Positions 35,785 through 44,585 of a stretch of 64,000 nucleotides of DNA are shown here, piece by piece. Each line of letters begins with the position of its first letter. Within the stretch, counting starts at the first letter, position 1. A model generated the notes under the pieces. That model ran no database searches. It worked only from the letters and a program-made list of their open reading frames with translations, and was not told the DNA's origin. The stretch spans positions 1 through 64,000 of the forward strand of contig VXSC01000027.1 of NCBI GenBank assembly GCA_009838195.1, written 5' to 3'. Made by a program: the position numbers and the translations under genes. This DNA comes from Rhodothermaceae bacterium. Its GTDB lineage: Bacteria > Bacteroidota > Rhodothermia > Rhodothermales > Bin80.

Positions 35785-37038
35785 ATGAAACACGCACTGC
35801 CAATCATGAGCGGGTTGCTTATGATTTTGATTCTTGTAGCAGCCAGTGGCTGCAGAAGTAATCCGAATATTGAAGGTGCCAGACTTGACTTACGCAATAA
35901 AAATTATCAGCGTGCACTCACCAATATCAATAGAGCCTTGGAAAACGAGCCCAATAATTCAGAAGCATTTCTCCTAAAGGGAGATATCCTTTCTGAAATG
36001 CTCCCTGAGGTATCGGACGGCGCTGAGCGAACCGGGTATGTGGGAGAGCTGATTGGGGCTTACGCTCAGGCAGTGACACTGGCCCCAGAAAATAATGCAC
36101 ATGTGACAAGGCAGCGGTTCATTTTGTACGGTAATGAGTTCGCTCTGGCAATGGAGGCATATCAGGATGCAGATCAGTTGGGGGGACACGAGCGTGCAAA
36201 CCAGTTCACGGCAGCAGCACGCCATTTTCGGAATGCTTCAATGATCATTCCAGATTCTGTGAGTGCACTCATTAATGAAGCCCATGCGTACTACAACGCT
36301 GGGCAGGCGCAAGAAGCCGCAGATGCCTATGAATCGGCAATTGCCTTGGGACATACAGATCGTGATCTATTTATTTATTTGGCACGGACATATGAGTTGA
36401 TGGCGGTTGAGCTTGTTGATCCAGACGCACAACCCGGCTATTACCGTCAGATGGTCAGGACCCTACAAACAGCACGGCAGCATTACCCCGGCGATGGAGA
36501 GATTCGAAAGTTGCTGCTGAATGCATATGCAATGTCAGAGGTGACTGCGGAGGCGTTACCCTTTTTTGAAGAGATCTTTCCTGTGGAACAGGATAATCAT
36601 ATCTATCTCTATAATTATGGCACGTTGTTGTTGCATCAGGAAGATTATGAAGGTGCAATCAGGATGCTCTCAGGTGCAGTTGCACTGGACTCGTCCTATG
36701 TGAATGCCCTTTTTAATCTTGGAGCAGCCCATGTGAATCTCGGGGTTCAGGTTGACAAGAGTTTTCAGGCGGTAGAAGATTCGTTGCAAGGAAATGGCAG
36801 AAGGATTGCTCCAAGTGAAATTGAGCGACTGGAAGCACGAAAAGAAGCCATAGAACAGTCAAAATCGGAGCACTTCAGTCAGGCGATCACACACCTAGAG
36901 TCTGCCAGACGCCTACTCGAGAATGATTTATCAGACCTCGGCAGTGTTTGTCATGCGTTGTATCTGGCCTATGCACAGACCAACCAAAGATCTCGTGCAG
37001 AGGAGGCCAGCATCTGTGCTAGACAGTCGGGGCGTTAA
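35785..37038 (+). CDS. TPR-containing lipoprotein
   Basis: About 417 residues with a lipoprotein signal (hydrophobic stretch and lipobox VAASGC), then tetratricopeptide-like repeats. Clear units are near LDLRNKNYQRALTNINRAL, ALINEAHAYYNAGQAQEAAD, and YLYNYGTLLLHQEDYEGAI through FNLGAAHVNLG. It is probably a periplasmic scaffold on a membrane; partners are unknown. The open frame starts 48 nt earlier, but the ATG at 35785 places the signal peptide at the N-terminus. Confidence 0.85.
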   Translation: MKHALPIMSGLLMILILVAASGCRSNPNIEGARLDLRNKNYQRALTNINRALENEPNNSEAFLLKGDILSEMLPEVSDGAERTGYVGELIGAYAQAVTLAPENNAHVTRQRFILYGNEFALAMEAYQDADQLGGHERANQFTAAARHFRNASMIIPDSVSALINEAHAYYNAGQAQEAADAYESAIALGHTDRDLFIYLARTYELMAVELVDPDAQPGYYRQMVRTLQTARQHYPGDGEIRKLLLNAYAMSEVTAEALPFFEEIFPVEQDNHIYLYNYGTLLLHQEDYEGAIRMLSGAVALDSSYVNALFNLGAAHVNLGVQVDKSFQAVEDSLQGNGRRIAPSEIERLEARKEAIEQSKSEHFSQAITHLESARRLLENDLSDLGSVCHALYLAYAQTNQRSRAEEASICARQSGR

Positions 37039-37063
37039 TTACCCACCAAATACTACCAAACCC

Positions 37064-38209
37064 ATGCGTTTTGCAACGAGGGCCGTGCATGCCGGTCAAA
37101 AACCGGATGAGGCTACCGGTTCAGTCATGCCGCCGATCTATCAAACCGCCACCTACAGGCAGCCGCCCGCAGGCAGCACGACTGCGTATGAGTATGGACG
37201 GGCAGCAAACCCAACCCGGACGATGTTGGAGGAGAATCTCGCGAGCCTTGAAGGTGCAGCACATGGGATTGCTTTTGCCTCAGGGATGTCTGCAACCGAC
37301 GCGATCTTGCGGGCGCTGCGCCCCGGAGATCATATTGTTGCCTCTGAAGATATGTATGGGGGGAATTATCGCTATTTGAAGCTTGTACTTGCTCCCATGG
37401 GAGTACAGGTAACCTTTACGGATTTGACCAGCATGGATGCAGTGATGCAATCACTGAGGCCTGCAACCAAGGTAGTCTGGATGGAATCTCCTACAAATCC
37501 CCTGATCCAGGTTATGGACATTCAAGCCATTGCCGCATGCGCTCATTCGGTAGATGCATCGGTCGTGGTAGATAACACGTTCGCTTCACCGTACCTGCAA
37601 CAGCCGCTCTCTTTGGGTGCGGACCTAGTCCTTCATTCCACGACCAAGTATCTTGGAGGCCATTCTGATCTTGTCGGCGGTTTTGTGTGTACGAACAACG
37701 AAGAGTGGGCAGATCATTTACGTTTTCAGGTTAAGTGCGTCGGCGCGATCCCCGGTCCGATGGATTGTTTTCTAGTGCTCCGAGGTGCAAAAACCCTTCA
37801 TGTCCGCATGGAACGCCATTGCTCCAATGCACAGGCGGTTGCGGCGTACCTTGATGGCCACCCGAAAGTCGCCCAGGTCAATTATCCGGGGCTGAAGTCA
37901 GATCCGGGACATGGCTTGGCAAAAAGGCAAATGCTGGATTTCGGGGGAATGTTGTCTGCCACACTCAGGACATCTTCATCGCACCAGACACGAGAGGTTT
38001 TGCATTCGCTGCGAGTCTTCACGTTTGCCGAGAGCCTTGGCGGGGTAGAAAGCCTGATCGGGCACCCTGCAACCATGTCGCACGGTGCCCTGACCCCGGG
38101 GGAACGTGCCAGCCTCGGAATAAGCGATCATCTGATTCGCTTATCCATTGGGGTTGAAGATTCCGAAGACTTGCTCGAGGACCTAGAACAGGCACTTGAC
38201 AGGATATAG
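37064..38209 (+). CDS. metB: Cystathionine gamma-synthase/lyase family PLP enzyme
   Basis: A Cys/Met-metabolism PLP enzyme of about 381 residues, starting MRFATRAVHAGQ. Landmarks are YEYGRAANPTR, the PLP phosphate and Tyr region, VVDNTFASPYLQQPL, the PLP lysine in HSTTKYLGGHSD, and AESLGGVESLIGHPA. Synthase and lyase cannot be separated reliably by sequence, so the symbol is a best guess. The open frame begins upstream inside the TPR gene; the ATG at 37064 lies 25 nt after it. Confidence 0.85.
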   Translation: MRFATRAVHAGQKPDEATGSVMPPIYQTATYRQPPAGSTTAYEYGRAANPTRTMLEENLASLEGAAHGIAFASGMSATDAILRALRPGDHIVASEDMYGGNYRYLKLVLAPMGVQVTFTDLTSMDAVMQSLRPATKVVWMESPTNPLIQVMDIQAIAACAHSVDASVVVDNTFASPYLQQPLSLGADLVLHSTTKYLGGHSDLVGGFVCTNNEEWADHLRFQVKCVGAIPGPMDCFLVLRGAKTLHVRMERHCSNAQAVAAYLDGHPKVAQVNYPGLKSDPGHGLAKRQMLDFGGMLSATLRTSSSHQTREVLHSLRVFTFAESLGGVESLIGHPATMSHGALTPGERASLGISDHLIRLSIGVEDSEDLLEDLEQALDRI

Positions 38210-38308
38210 AATCTGCCTACACGGGCTGAGGTCTGTTTCTAATCCTCGAAGTGCAATGAGCTTTTGGAAACGGAGGAACCTTCCACCACCGGATGGTGAG
38301 GGTAGACG

Positions 38309-40405
38309 TTACTGCAGAGGCAGTAAATCGGTTCTCAGATCCTCAATTTCCGCAGATTCCCGAAGCGTAGTGATCCAGCCCTGGAGAACAAGGTTCCGCT
38401 GATCTCTGGTTAGATCAGCCAGCAGGTTATCGAGTTCGTCGTCAGAGATTTCAGGAGGTTCGCTGACTGCATTCGTTCGGATGACATAGGCTCCATTATC
38501 TCCGGTCAGTACCCCGGAATCTTCTCCGGCATCCAGTCCCAGAGCTGCGCCAACAAACCGATAGTCCCGTCCTAACCCACTGACAACAGGATTGTCGAAA
38601 GATACGCCCGAAGCAAGCTGTGGACTCAGTCCGAGAGCATCGGCAAGTCCATCAAATCCTCCCGAATTGTAGGCGGATTGCAACCGATTTATCTGATGGT
38701 CACGCTTCTTCTCCAGAAGCGCAAGCTGCCTCACCTGCACTTCGACCGTCTCCAGCGGCTCGTAGCCCGCAGATTCGATGCCAACGACATGTACGACCAG
38801 TGCAACTTCATTGAGTTCAATGACGGGGCTAATATCTCCAACGTCTGCGTCACGCAAGAATGCTTCAATCGAAAAACTTTGACCGAATCCTGGAATAGAT
38901 GTCTGTCCGTCTTGGATCTGCAGGGACTCAATCGCAGTGCCACGCCGTTCGGCTTCACTCGTAAAATCACCTTCCTCTTCGGCGTAGTAGCGCAGATCTT
39001 CCAGGGATTCCTGGATATCGTTCAGCGTCGCAACGGATACATCGATGGCGTAAGCCAGCCGGGATAATTGGACATCCACGGGTGCCCGGTGTGTAACTTC
39101 AATCAGGTGGAATCCAAAGCTTGTCTCAATGGGACCGACCAAGGTTCCAATGTCTGCTCCAAAGGCAGCATCTTCAAAGGCTTCAACCATTCGGCCCGGT
39201 CCAAACCATCCAAGATCTCCACCATTCGAGCCACTCCCTGGATCGTCGCTCATCTCAATGGCGACCGCTTCGAAATCTTCTCCTGACTGGATCCTGCGCC
39301 GAATATCCTGTATGGAGGTCCGTGCGGCAGCAGGATCGTCATCAGAATTCACTAGGATGTGGCGTGCACGGACATGGTTCTCCTCGGCGTCACGCGTTGC
39401 TGCAACCTTGATCAGTTGTGCCTGACCATTTACGATAATCGGACCAATGATATCTCCCTCCTGGGGCACCGTGCCTTGTTCGAAGAGTGCGCTCAACTCA
39501 GCTGGTGACAAGGTGGAGCCACCGAGAAAATTATCTGACCAGTTCACCTCACTGGCAGACTGGGCAAGGAACAGTGAATCGTTATCGGTCTCTTCAAAGC
39601 CTTGACGCAGCCGCTCGATCTCTTGCATGATTGCAAGTGTGTCCCCCTGGGAGGGCAATCTAGAGAGCGATGCAATCTGAACAGAGTAGAGTCGTTCTCT
39701 AGCGTAATCTTCCCGGTTATCCGAGTAATACCGAGATACGTCACGGTCGGTAACTGCGACGAGGGAGTCCGGTACGTCTGCATACCTAAGGAAGAAAAAT
39801 TCAACATCTGCACGTTTTTGCTCAAGCTCCCAGGTTGCTTTCGCATCCGCCTCTGATACGCGCACAGACGCTTCCAAAAGCTGATTCAGCCGCTGCTCAC
39901 GGCGCTCATACCGAATAAATTGCTCTAGTTGGATGAGCATCGGTGTCTGAGCCGGGTCATCAATCACGTTTTGCAGGATCGCACGATTGATCCCCCCCTG
40001 GCCATCAGAAAAATTTTGCCGCACAATCCAATGGGGGTTCTCACCAACAATGAGTTCCCGAACCTCAGTGTCACTGACTGTCACACCAATCTCATCCATC
40101 ATGTGTTCGCGCAGCCTGTCTTCCACCAGCGCATTGAACGCCCGTTCACGTTCAACCTCCAACTGCTGAGGTAGTACGTTTCCGTTATTGGCGCGTCTTA
40201 CCTGTTCAAGCTGTGCTTCCAGCTGTTGGCTGTAAACCTCCCGGGTGATGGGATCACCATCAACTACAATCACTTTTCCGAGAGGGTCCGTGCCGATGGT
40301 GTCAAAAACACCGGAGTCTTGAAGTACCCAAAGACCACCAAAAGAAATGACGAGAATCCACAGGACGATGCCCGTGTTTTCCCGCATGCGATTCATTGTA
40401 CCCAT
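38309..40405 (-). CDS. PpiD-like membrane-anchored peptidyl-prolyl isomerase/foldase
   Basis: About 698 residues: one N-terminal membrane helix (IVLWILVISFGGLWVLQ), a SurA-N/PpiD chaperone region (residues about 45-230), a parvulin domain (about 335-440; VRARHILV, GGDLGWFGPGRMVEAFEDAAF, TSFGFHLIEV) and a second, more divergent C-terminal region. It helps fold outer-membrane or secreted proteins at the periplasmic face of the inner membrane. It lies downstream of rpmA on the same strand. Confidence 0.88.
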   Translation of the reverse strand: MGTMNRMRENTGIVLWILVISFGGLWVLQDSGVFDTIGTDPLGKVIVVDGDPITREVYSQQLEAQLEQVRRANNGNVLPQQLEVERERAFNALVEDRLREHMMDEIGVTVSDTEVRELIVGENPHWIVRQNFSDGQGGINRAILQNVIDDPAQTPMLIQLEQFIRYERREQRLNQLLEASVRVSEADAKATWELEQKRADVEFFFLRYADVPDSLVAVTDRDVSRYYSDNREDYARERLYSVQIASLSRLPSQGDTLAIMQEIERLRQGFEETDNDSLFLAQSASEVNWSDNFLGGSTLSPAELSALFEQGTVPQEGDIIGPIIVNGQAQLIKVAATRDAEENHVRARHILVNSDDDPAAARTSIQDIRRRIQSGEDFEAVAIEMSDDPGSGSNGGDLGWFGPGRMVEAFEDAAFGADIGTLVGPIETSFGFHLIEVTHRAPVDVQLSRLAYAIDVSVATLNDIQESLEDLRYYAEEEGDFTSEAERRGTAIESLQIQDGQTSIPGFGQSFSIEAFLRDADVGDISPVIELNEVALVVHVVGIESAGYEPLETVEVQVRQLALLEKKRDHQINRLQSAYNSGGFDGLADALGLSPQLASGVSFDNPVVSGLGRDYRFVGAALGLDAGEDSGVLTGDNGAYVIRTNAVSEPPEISDDELDNLLADLTRDQRNLVLQGWITTLRESAEIEDLRTDLLPLQ

Positions 40406-40446
40406 TGGGCGGATTACACGTTAGTTTGATACCATAGACGGTACTG

Positions 40447-40463
40447 AGTTCCAAGACGGAACT
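40447..40463 (-). terminator. Hairpin after rpmA
   Basis: AGTTCC and GGAACT arms with a 5-nt loop lie 10 nt beyond the rpmA stop on its downstream side. There is no following T-run, so a classic intrinsic terminator is not supported. It may be an attenuating or RNA-stabilising hairpin before ppiD. Confidence 0.3.
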
Positions 40464-40472
40464 TCCAGAGAA

Positions 40473-40736
40473 TCAGGCCGATGCGACGGGATCAACATGA
40501 ACCATCTTGCGGTCTTTGCGTCCACTCGAGAACCGGATAATTCCCTCTGCACGAGCAAAGAGCGTGTCGTCTCCGCCCCTGCCGACATTTATGCCTGGGT
40601 GGATTCGCGTGCCTCTCTGACGCACAATAATACCCCCAGCCGAAATGTGCTGGCCGGCATATACCTTGACACCAAGCATCTTGGGCTTGGAGTCACGACC
40701 ATTCTTAGTGGAGCCTAGTCCTTTCTTATGTGCCAT
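40473..40736 (-). CDS. rpmA: 50S ribosomal protein L27
   Basis: An 87-residue protein with [16 protein letters not shown] at the start and [22 protein letters not shown] and KVHV-like VHVDP motifs. It lacks the N-terminal cleaved extension of Firmicutes L27 and starts directly with MAHKK. It follows rplU by 12 nt. Confidence 0.97.
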   Translation of the reverse strand: MAHKKGLGSTKNGRDSKPKMLGVKVYAGQHISAGGIIVRQRGTRIHPGINVGRGGDDTLFARAEGIIRFSSGRKDRKMVHVDPVASA

Positions 40737-40748
40737 AATAACTCTTGT

Positions 40749-41069
40749 CTATTTTCCAATGGAGAGCGATGAAATCCGGATCTGAGTGTACTGTTGTCGG
40801 TGGCCGCGCTTCACCTTATAACGCTTGCGGCGTTTTTTCTTGAAAACGACAATTTTATCTCCTCGGACATGCTGAATCACCTCTCCGACAACCTGTGCGC
40901 CGGCAACATGAGGGCGTCCAACCTTTATGTCGTCCTGATCAGCAACGAGAAGGACTTCGGGAAAATGAAGCGTATCCCCCTCTTTGGCCTCCGCCTCGTA
41001 GGGAATAAAAAGTGTATCTTCCTCGGCAACTCGGTATTGCTTTCCGCTAATATTGACAACTGCAAACAT
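40749..41069 (-). CDS. rplU: 50S ribosomal protein L21
   Basis: A 106-residue protein with MFAVVNISGKQYRV, GDTLHFPEVLL and the C-terminal KRRKRYKVKRGHRQQYTQIRI. It is the first gene of the L21-L27 unit. The upstream 92 nt are shared with the divergent FAH-family gene. Confidence 0.97.
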   Translation of the reverse strand: MFAVVNISGKQYRVAEEDTLFIPYEAEAKEGDTLHFPEVLLVADQDDIKVGRPHVAGAQVVGEVIQHVRGDKIVVFKKKRRKRYKVKRGHRQQYTQIRISSLSIGK

Positions 41070-41161
41070 TGGTTCTGGTATAAGAGCGTCAACCCGACGC
41101 GCAAATTTTCGGTAGCCCGATGTTATGCTTTGACATTTAAGAGGTTCCCCAGTTTATTCAG

Positions 41162-41815
41162 ATGATACTAACTGATCCATCTAGCGCAGAACAGGTGCGT
41201 GTCGGCAAGGTACTTTGCATCGGTCGCAACTACGCCGACCACGCCGCAGAAATGAATGCCTCAGTTCCGAAGCAGCCGATCATTTTTCTGAAGCCATCTA
41301 CTGCGATTATACGCATGCCGGACTCAATTCGGCTCCCTTCGATGACCTCGGACGTGCACCATGAAGTGGAATTGGTTGCCATGATCGGACGCAGCGGCAG
41401 GGATATTCCGTTGAATCGCAGTCTTGAGTATGTGACGGCCTATGCGATCGGATTGGACATGACGGCACGGGATCTGCAATCTGAGGCAAAGAGGAAGGGC
41501 AAGCCCTGGAGTGTTGCGAAGGGGTTTGACACATTTGCTCCCCTTGGAGAACTAGTTTCCGCCGCTGAAATCGGCGATCCTCAACAGTTGAAGCTGACGT
41601 TGAATGTCAATGGTGTTACGAGACAGCATGGAGATACACAGGATATGATTTTCTCGGTTGCTCACCTGATCTCGTACTGCTCTCAAATCTTCACGTTGGA
41701 GCACGGTGACTTACTGTATACCGGTACTCCTGAAGGAGTTGGTCCGGTTGTGAAGGGGGATCAATTGGAAGCGATCTGTGATTCGCTGCCCCCGCTCACA
41801 GCTACGGTCCTTTAA
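41162..41815 (+). CDS. Fumarylacetoacetate hydrolase family protein
   Basis: About 217 residues with [36 protein letters not shown], and the metal-binding and catalytic [10 protein letters not shown]-like [12 protein letters not shown] and [10 protein letters not shown] segments of the FAH fold. It resembles the acylpyruvase/YcgM branch, which hydrolyses acylpyruvates or decarboxylates oxaloacetate. The substrate is uncertain. It overlaps the ltaE end by 14 nt on the opposite strand. Confidence 0.88.
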   Translation: MILTDPSSAEQVRVGKVLCIGRNYADHAAEMNASVPKQPIIFLKPSTAIIRMPDSIRLPSMTSDVHHEVELVAMIGRSGRDIPLNRSLEYVTAYAIGLDMTARDLQSEAKRKGKPWSVAKGFDTFAPLGELVSAAEIGDPQQLKLTLNVNGVTRQHGDTQDMIFSVAHLISYCSQIFTLEHGDLLYTGTPEGVGPVVKGDQLEAICDSLPPLTATVL

Positions 41816-42827
41816 GCGCCTGCTTGACCGCCAGGATGACTGTATCAATCTCCTGAATAGCGAGGTCCCGGTGGATTGTGGCTCTGATTGTATCGGTACC
41901 TACTGCCACCATCGCTATTGCCTGGTCACGGAGGCGTTTCAGCAGGATTTCGGTTGTGAGTTCTGCATCTGCGAGTGAGATTAGGACGATATTGGTCTCT
42001 GGAGTACGAACATGAATGGAGGGAAAAGCGGCCAAACCATCTGCCAGCTGCCGAGCATGCATATGATCCTGTTCAAGGTCGGGGAGATGATGTTCGATTG
42101 CGTAGAGACCGGCCGCAGCCAGAATACCTGTCTGACGCATTCCTGCCCCTAGCTCTTTTCGGCGCCGATGGGCGCGCCGAATCATTTTTTCCGTACCCGC
42201 AAACACGGATCCCACTGGAGCTCCCAATCCCTTGGAAAGGCATACCGTAACCGTATCAAAGGGGGCTGCATACTCCGTCATCGGGATTTGGGTGGCAACC
42301 GAAGCGTTCCACAATCTGGCACCATCGAGGTGGCATGCCAGCCCATTTTCGTGTGCACACGCAGCCAGCTCTTGTAATTCTGTAAGCGGATTCAGCAGTC
42401 CTCCGGCAATATTGAGTGTATTTTCCAGGCAGAGCAGAGTGGAATTTGATTCCCAGTAATGGCCGTGCCGCAACGCATCCAGAAGTTGGCGTTTACTAAA
42501 CCGGCCGTCGTTTCCCTCGATGACATGTAGCGTAACTCCGCTTAAGCTGCTGGCGGCCCCGGACTCATAGTTAAAGATGTGGCTTTTTCGTTCAACGATC
42601 ACTTCATCGCCGGGTCGGGTATGTACATGGATACCCAACTGGTTCCCCATCATCCCCGACGGGACAAAGAGAGCAGCTTCTTTGCCGAGCAGGTCCGCGA
42701 CGGTGTTCTGGAGCGCCTTGACGGTCGGATCTTCTCCGAAGACATCGTCCCCCACTTCGGCTTGTACCATGGCACGGCGCATCCCCGCAGATGGGCGTGT
42801 CACCGTGTCACTGCGCAGGTCAATCAT
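41802..42827 (-). CDS. ltaE: Low-specificity L-threonine aldolase
   Basis: PLP enzyme cleaving L-threonine or L-allo-threonine to glycine and acetaldehyde. It has [35 protein letters not shown] and the PLP lysine in [13 protein letters not shown]. The length of 341 residues is usual. It starts within the last 4 nt of greA, so the two are translationally coupled. Confidence 0.92.
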   Translation of the reverse strand: MIDLRSDTVTRPSAGMRRAMVQAEVGDDVFGEDPTVKALQNTVADLLGKEAALFVPSGMMGNQLGIHVHTRPGDEVIVERKSHIFNYESGAASSLSGVTLHVIEGNDGRFSKRQLLDALRHGHYWESNSTLLCLENTLNIAGGLLNPLTELQELAACAHENGLACHLDGARLWNASVATQIPMTEYAAPFDTVTVCLSKGLGAPVGSVFAGTEKMIRRAHRRRKELGAGMRQTGILAAAGLYAIEHHLPDLEQDHMHARQLADGLAAFPSIHVRTPETNIVLISLADAELTTEILLKRLRDQAIAMVAVGTDTIRATIHRDLAIQEIDTVILAVKQALKGP

Positions 42828-43300
42828 TGACCGTTTCGAGTGATCTCCAGAATCTTCACGTGCAATTCTCCTGCTGGTACATGGATGATCGCTTCTTCAC
42901 CGACTCCCTTCCCAAGGAGTCCCTTTCCGATAGGACTAGTAATCGGAATTCGGCCGTTGGATATATCTGCCTCGGGAGCAGACACCAGCGTTACGACTTT
43001 TTCCTTGCCGGTTCGTGAGTTTCTGAAGCGTACGGTAGACAGGATCCGGGCCTTGGAGGCATCCACATCATCTTCGTCGAGAACACGGGCCTCCGCCAGG
43101 GTATTCTCCATTTGGGCGATACGTGCTTCAAGCTTTCCTTGGGCTTCCTTGGCTGCGTCATATTCGGCATTTTCTGAAAGGTCCCCATGTGCACGGGCTT
43201 CCGCGATTTCATTCGAGATGCGCTTGCGTTCCACCGTACGCGCGTGATGAATGTCTGCTTTGAGTTTATTAAGTGCTTTTTCAGTGAGATAAACGGGCAT
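42824..43300 (-). CDS. greA: Transcription elongation factor GreA
   Basis: A 158-residue Gre factor. The N-terminal coiled coil has [27 protein letters not shown] with the acidic DLSENAEY tip that stimulates RNA cleavage; the C-terminal domain has [11 protein letters not shown]-like [10 protein letters not shown]. It follows an NlpC/P60-like lipoprotein by 21 nt and overlaps ltaE. Confidence 0.95.
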   Translation of the reverse strand: MPVYLTEKALNKLKADIHHARTVERKRISNEIAEARAHGDLSENAEYDAAKEAQGKLEARIAQMENTLAEARVLDEDDVDASKARILSTVRFRNSRTGKEKVVTLVSAPEADISNGRIPITSPIGKGLLGKGVGEEAIIHVPAGELHVKILEITRNGQ

Positions 43301-43321
43301 TACATACTTAGGTCATTATCA

Positions 43322-43891
43322 TTACCATCCTACACGCCGCCTTCTGAGACTGTCAGGAGGCTCTTCTGACGTAATAGGGGTAAGCACTGAATCCTGGCCC
43401 ACTAGGACGCGTCGTCCAACCCAGTAGGCTCCACTCCAGTACGGTTCATCCATACGTCCGATAGATACTCCATCTTCCGGCCAAGCATGTAGAAACTCCT
43501 GCGAGCCAAGGTAGATTCCCACATGTCTCGGCATGCTGGTTGGTCGGAAGAAAACAATATCACCCGGCATGAGGGAGGCGCGTTCAACTTCTTTGCCGAA
43601 TCCTAGTTGCCGCGCCGTTGAGTGGGGAAAGGACAGCCCGAGAATTTGGTCAGCTACTGCCACAACAAGCCCGGGAGCATCGATTCCCGACCTGGAACTT
43701 CCGCCTTCCAAGTGCGGGGTTCCCTGCCAGGATACTGCAAAGGCACGCAATTCCGACTCGATGGCTGCGGAAGGTATGGCGGGGTTCACGGAAGAAACTG
43801 CCTGCAACGGCAAGGGCTCTTGTGTACGCAGTTGCTCGGTCTGAGAGCAACCCGCGAGGCAGACGCCGCAGAGAAGAACGTATGCACGCAT
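43322..43891 (-). CDS. NlpC/P60-like lipoprotein lacking the catalytic cysteine
   Basis: A 189-residue lipoprotein (lipobox LAGC, C15) followed by an NlpC/P60 domain. The fold landmarks are present: a WQGTPHLEGG entry, SGID, MPGDIVFF, RHVGIYLG with the catalytic His (H123) and EFLHA. The nucleophile position, normally DCSG, reads DAPG (A72, P73; codons GCT CCC). With Cys replaced by Ala it should not cut peptidoglycan peptides. It may be a binding or regulatory pseudoenzyme. Upstream of greA by 21 nt and divergent from the bacilliredoxin. Confidence 0.83.
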   Translation of the reverse strand: MRAYVLLCGVCLAGCSQTEQLRTQEPLPLQAVSSVNPAIPSAAIESELRAFAVSWQGTPHLEGGSSRSGIDAPGLVVAVADQILGLSFPHSTARQLGFGKEVERASLMPGDIVFFRPTSMPRHVGIYLGSQEFLHAWPEDGVSIGRMDEPYWSGAYWVGRRVLVGQDSVLTPITSEEPPDSLRRRRVGW

Positions 43892-44007
43892 GGGATGAAT
43901 GATTTGGCGAACGGCTGGTGCAATTCTTGAACCTGGCTCAGAGGATCAATCCTAACCCCTCAATAGTACACGCAGAGGGCTAGTTCGGTTCATCATCTAT
44001 TTTTACT

Positions 44008-44526
44008 ATGCCATATCCAGAACATCTTGTATCTCCAATGCGCCAGGAACTCACCCGATTGGGTGTTGAGGAATTGCGAACGGCTGGGCAGGTGGCGAGT
44101 GCATTTGATATGACCCCCAATCAGACGATGCTCCTGGTGGTCAATTCTGTGTGTGGGTGCGCTGCAGCCATGGCGCGTCCTGCTGTTGGCTTGGCCATGC
44201 AGAATGAAACTCAGCCGGATCGGGCGGTAACGGTTTTCGCAGGGCAGGACCTTGAGGCGACGGCCTCTGCACGGGATTTTTTAGTTGGCATTCCTCCGTC
44301 GTCCCCGTTTATGGCCCTTATTAAGGGTGGGGAGGTCGTGTATGTTGTCGAGCGCAGACACATTGAAGGGCGCAGTGCCGAGGCAATTGCAATAGATTTA
44401 GTCCAGGCATTTGATCGGTTTTGCGGAACCGATGAGACCGCAGAAGACGGCCCTGAGAGTCCCGAAACGGTGGGCAGCTACGCCGAAAGTCCCATTTCGT
44501 CGTCATTTCGTTCCATCATCCGCTGA
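44008..44526 (+). CDS. Bacilliredoxin BrxA/BrxB family protein
   Basis: A 172-residue thioredoxin-fold protein. The active site is CGC in VVNSVCGCAAA (C49-G50-C51), the hallmark of BrxA/BrxB, which remove bacillithiol from proteins. PPSSPFMALIKGGEVV is the family-typical cis-Pro region. A C-terminal tail of about 30 residues is acidic then Ser-rich. Presence suggests that this organism makes bacillithiol, but no bsh genes are in the window. Confidence 0.87.
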   Translation: MPYPEHLVSPMRQELTRLGVEELRTAGQVASAFDMTPNQTMLLVVNSVCGCAAAMARPAVGLAMQNETQPDRAVTVFAGQDLEATASARDFLVGIPPSSPFMALIKGGEVVYVVERRHIEGRSAEAIAIDLVQAFDRFCGTDETAEDGPESPETVGSYAESPISSSFRSIIR

Positions 44527-44585
44527 TTCGAGCATTGGTCGTTTTACACAGATCAATGCAGGTCTTGATCGCTGGTTCTGAAGCT

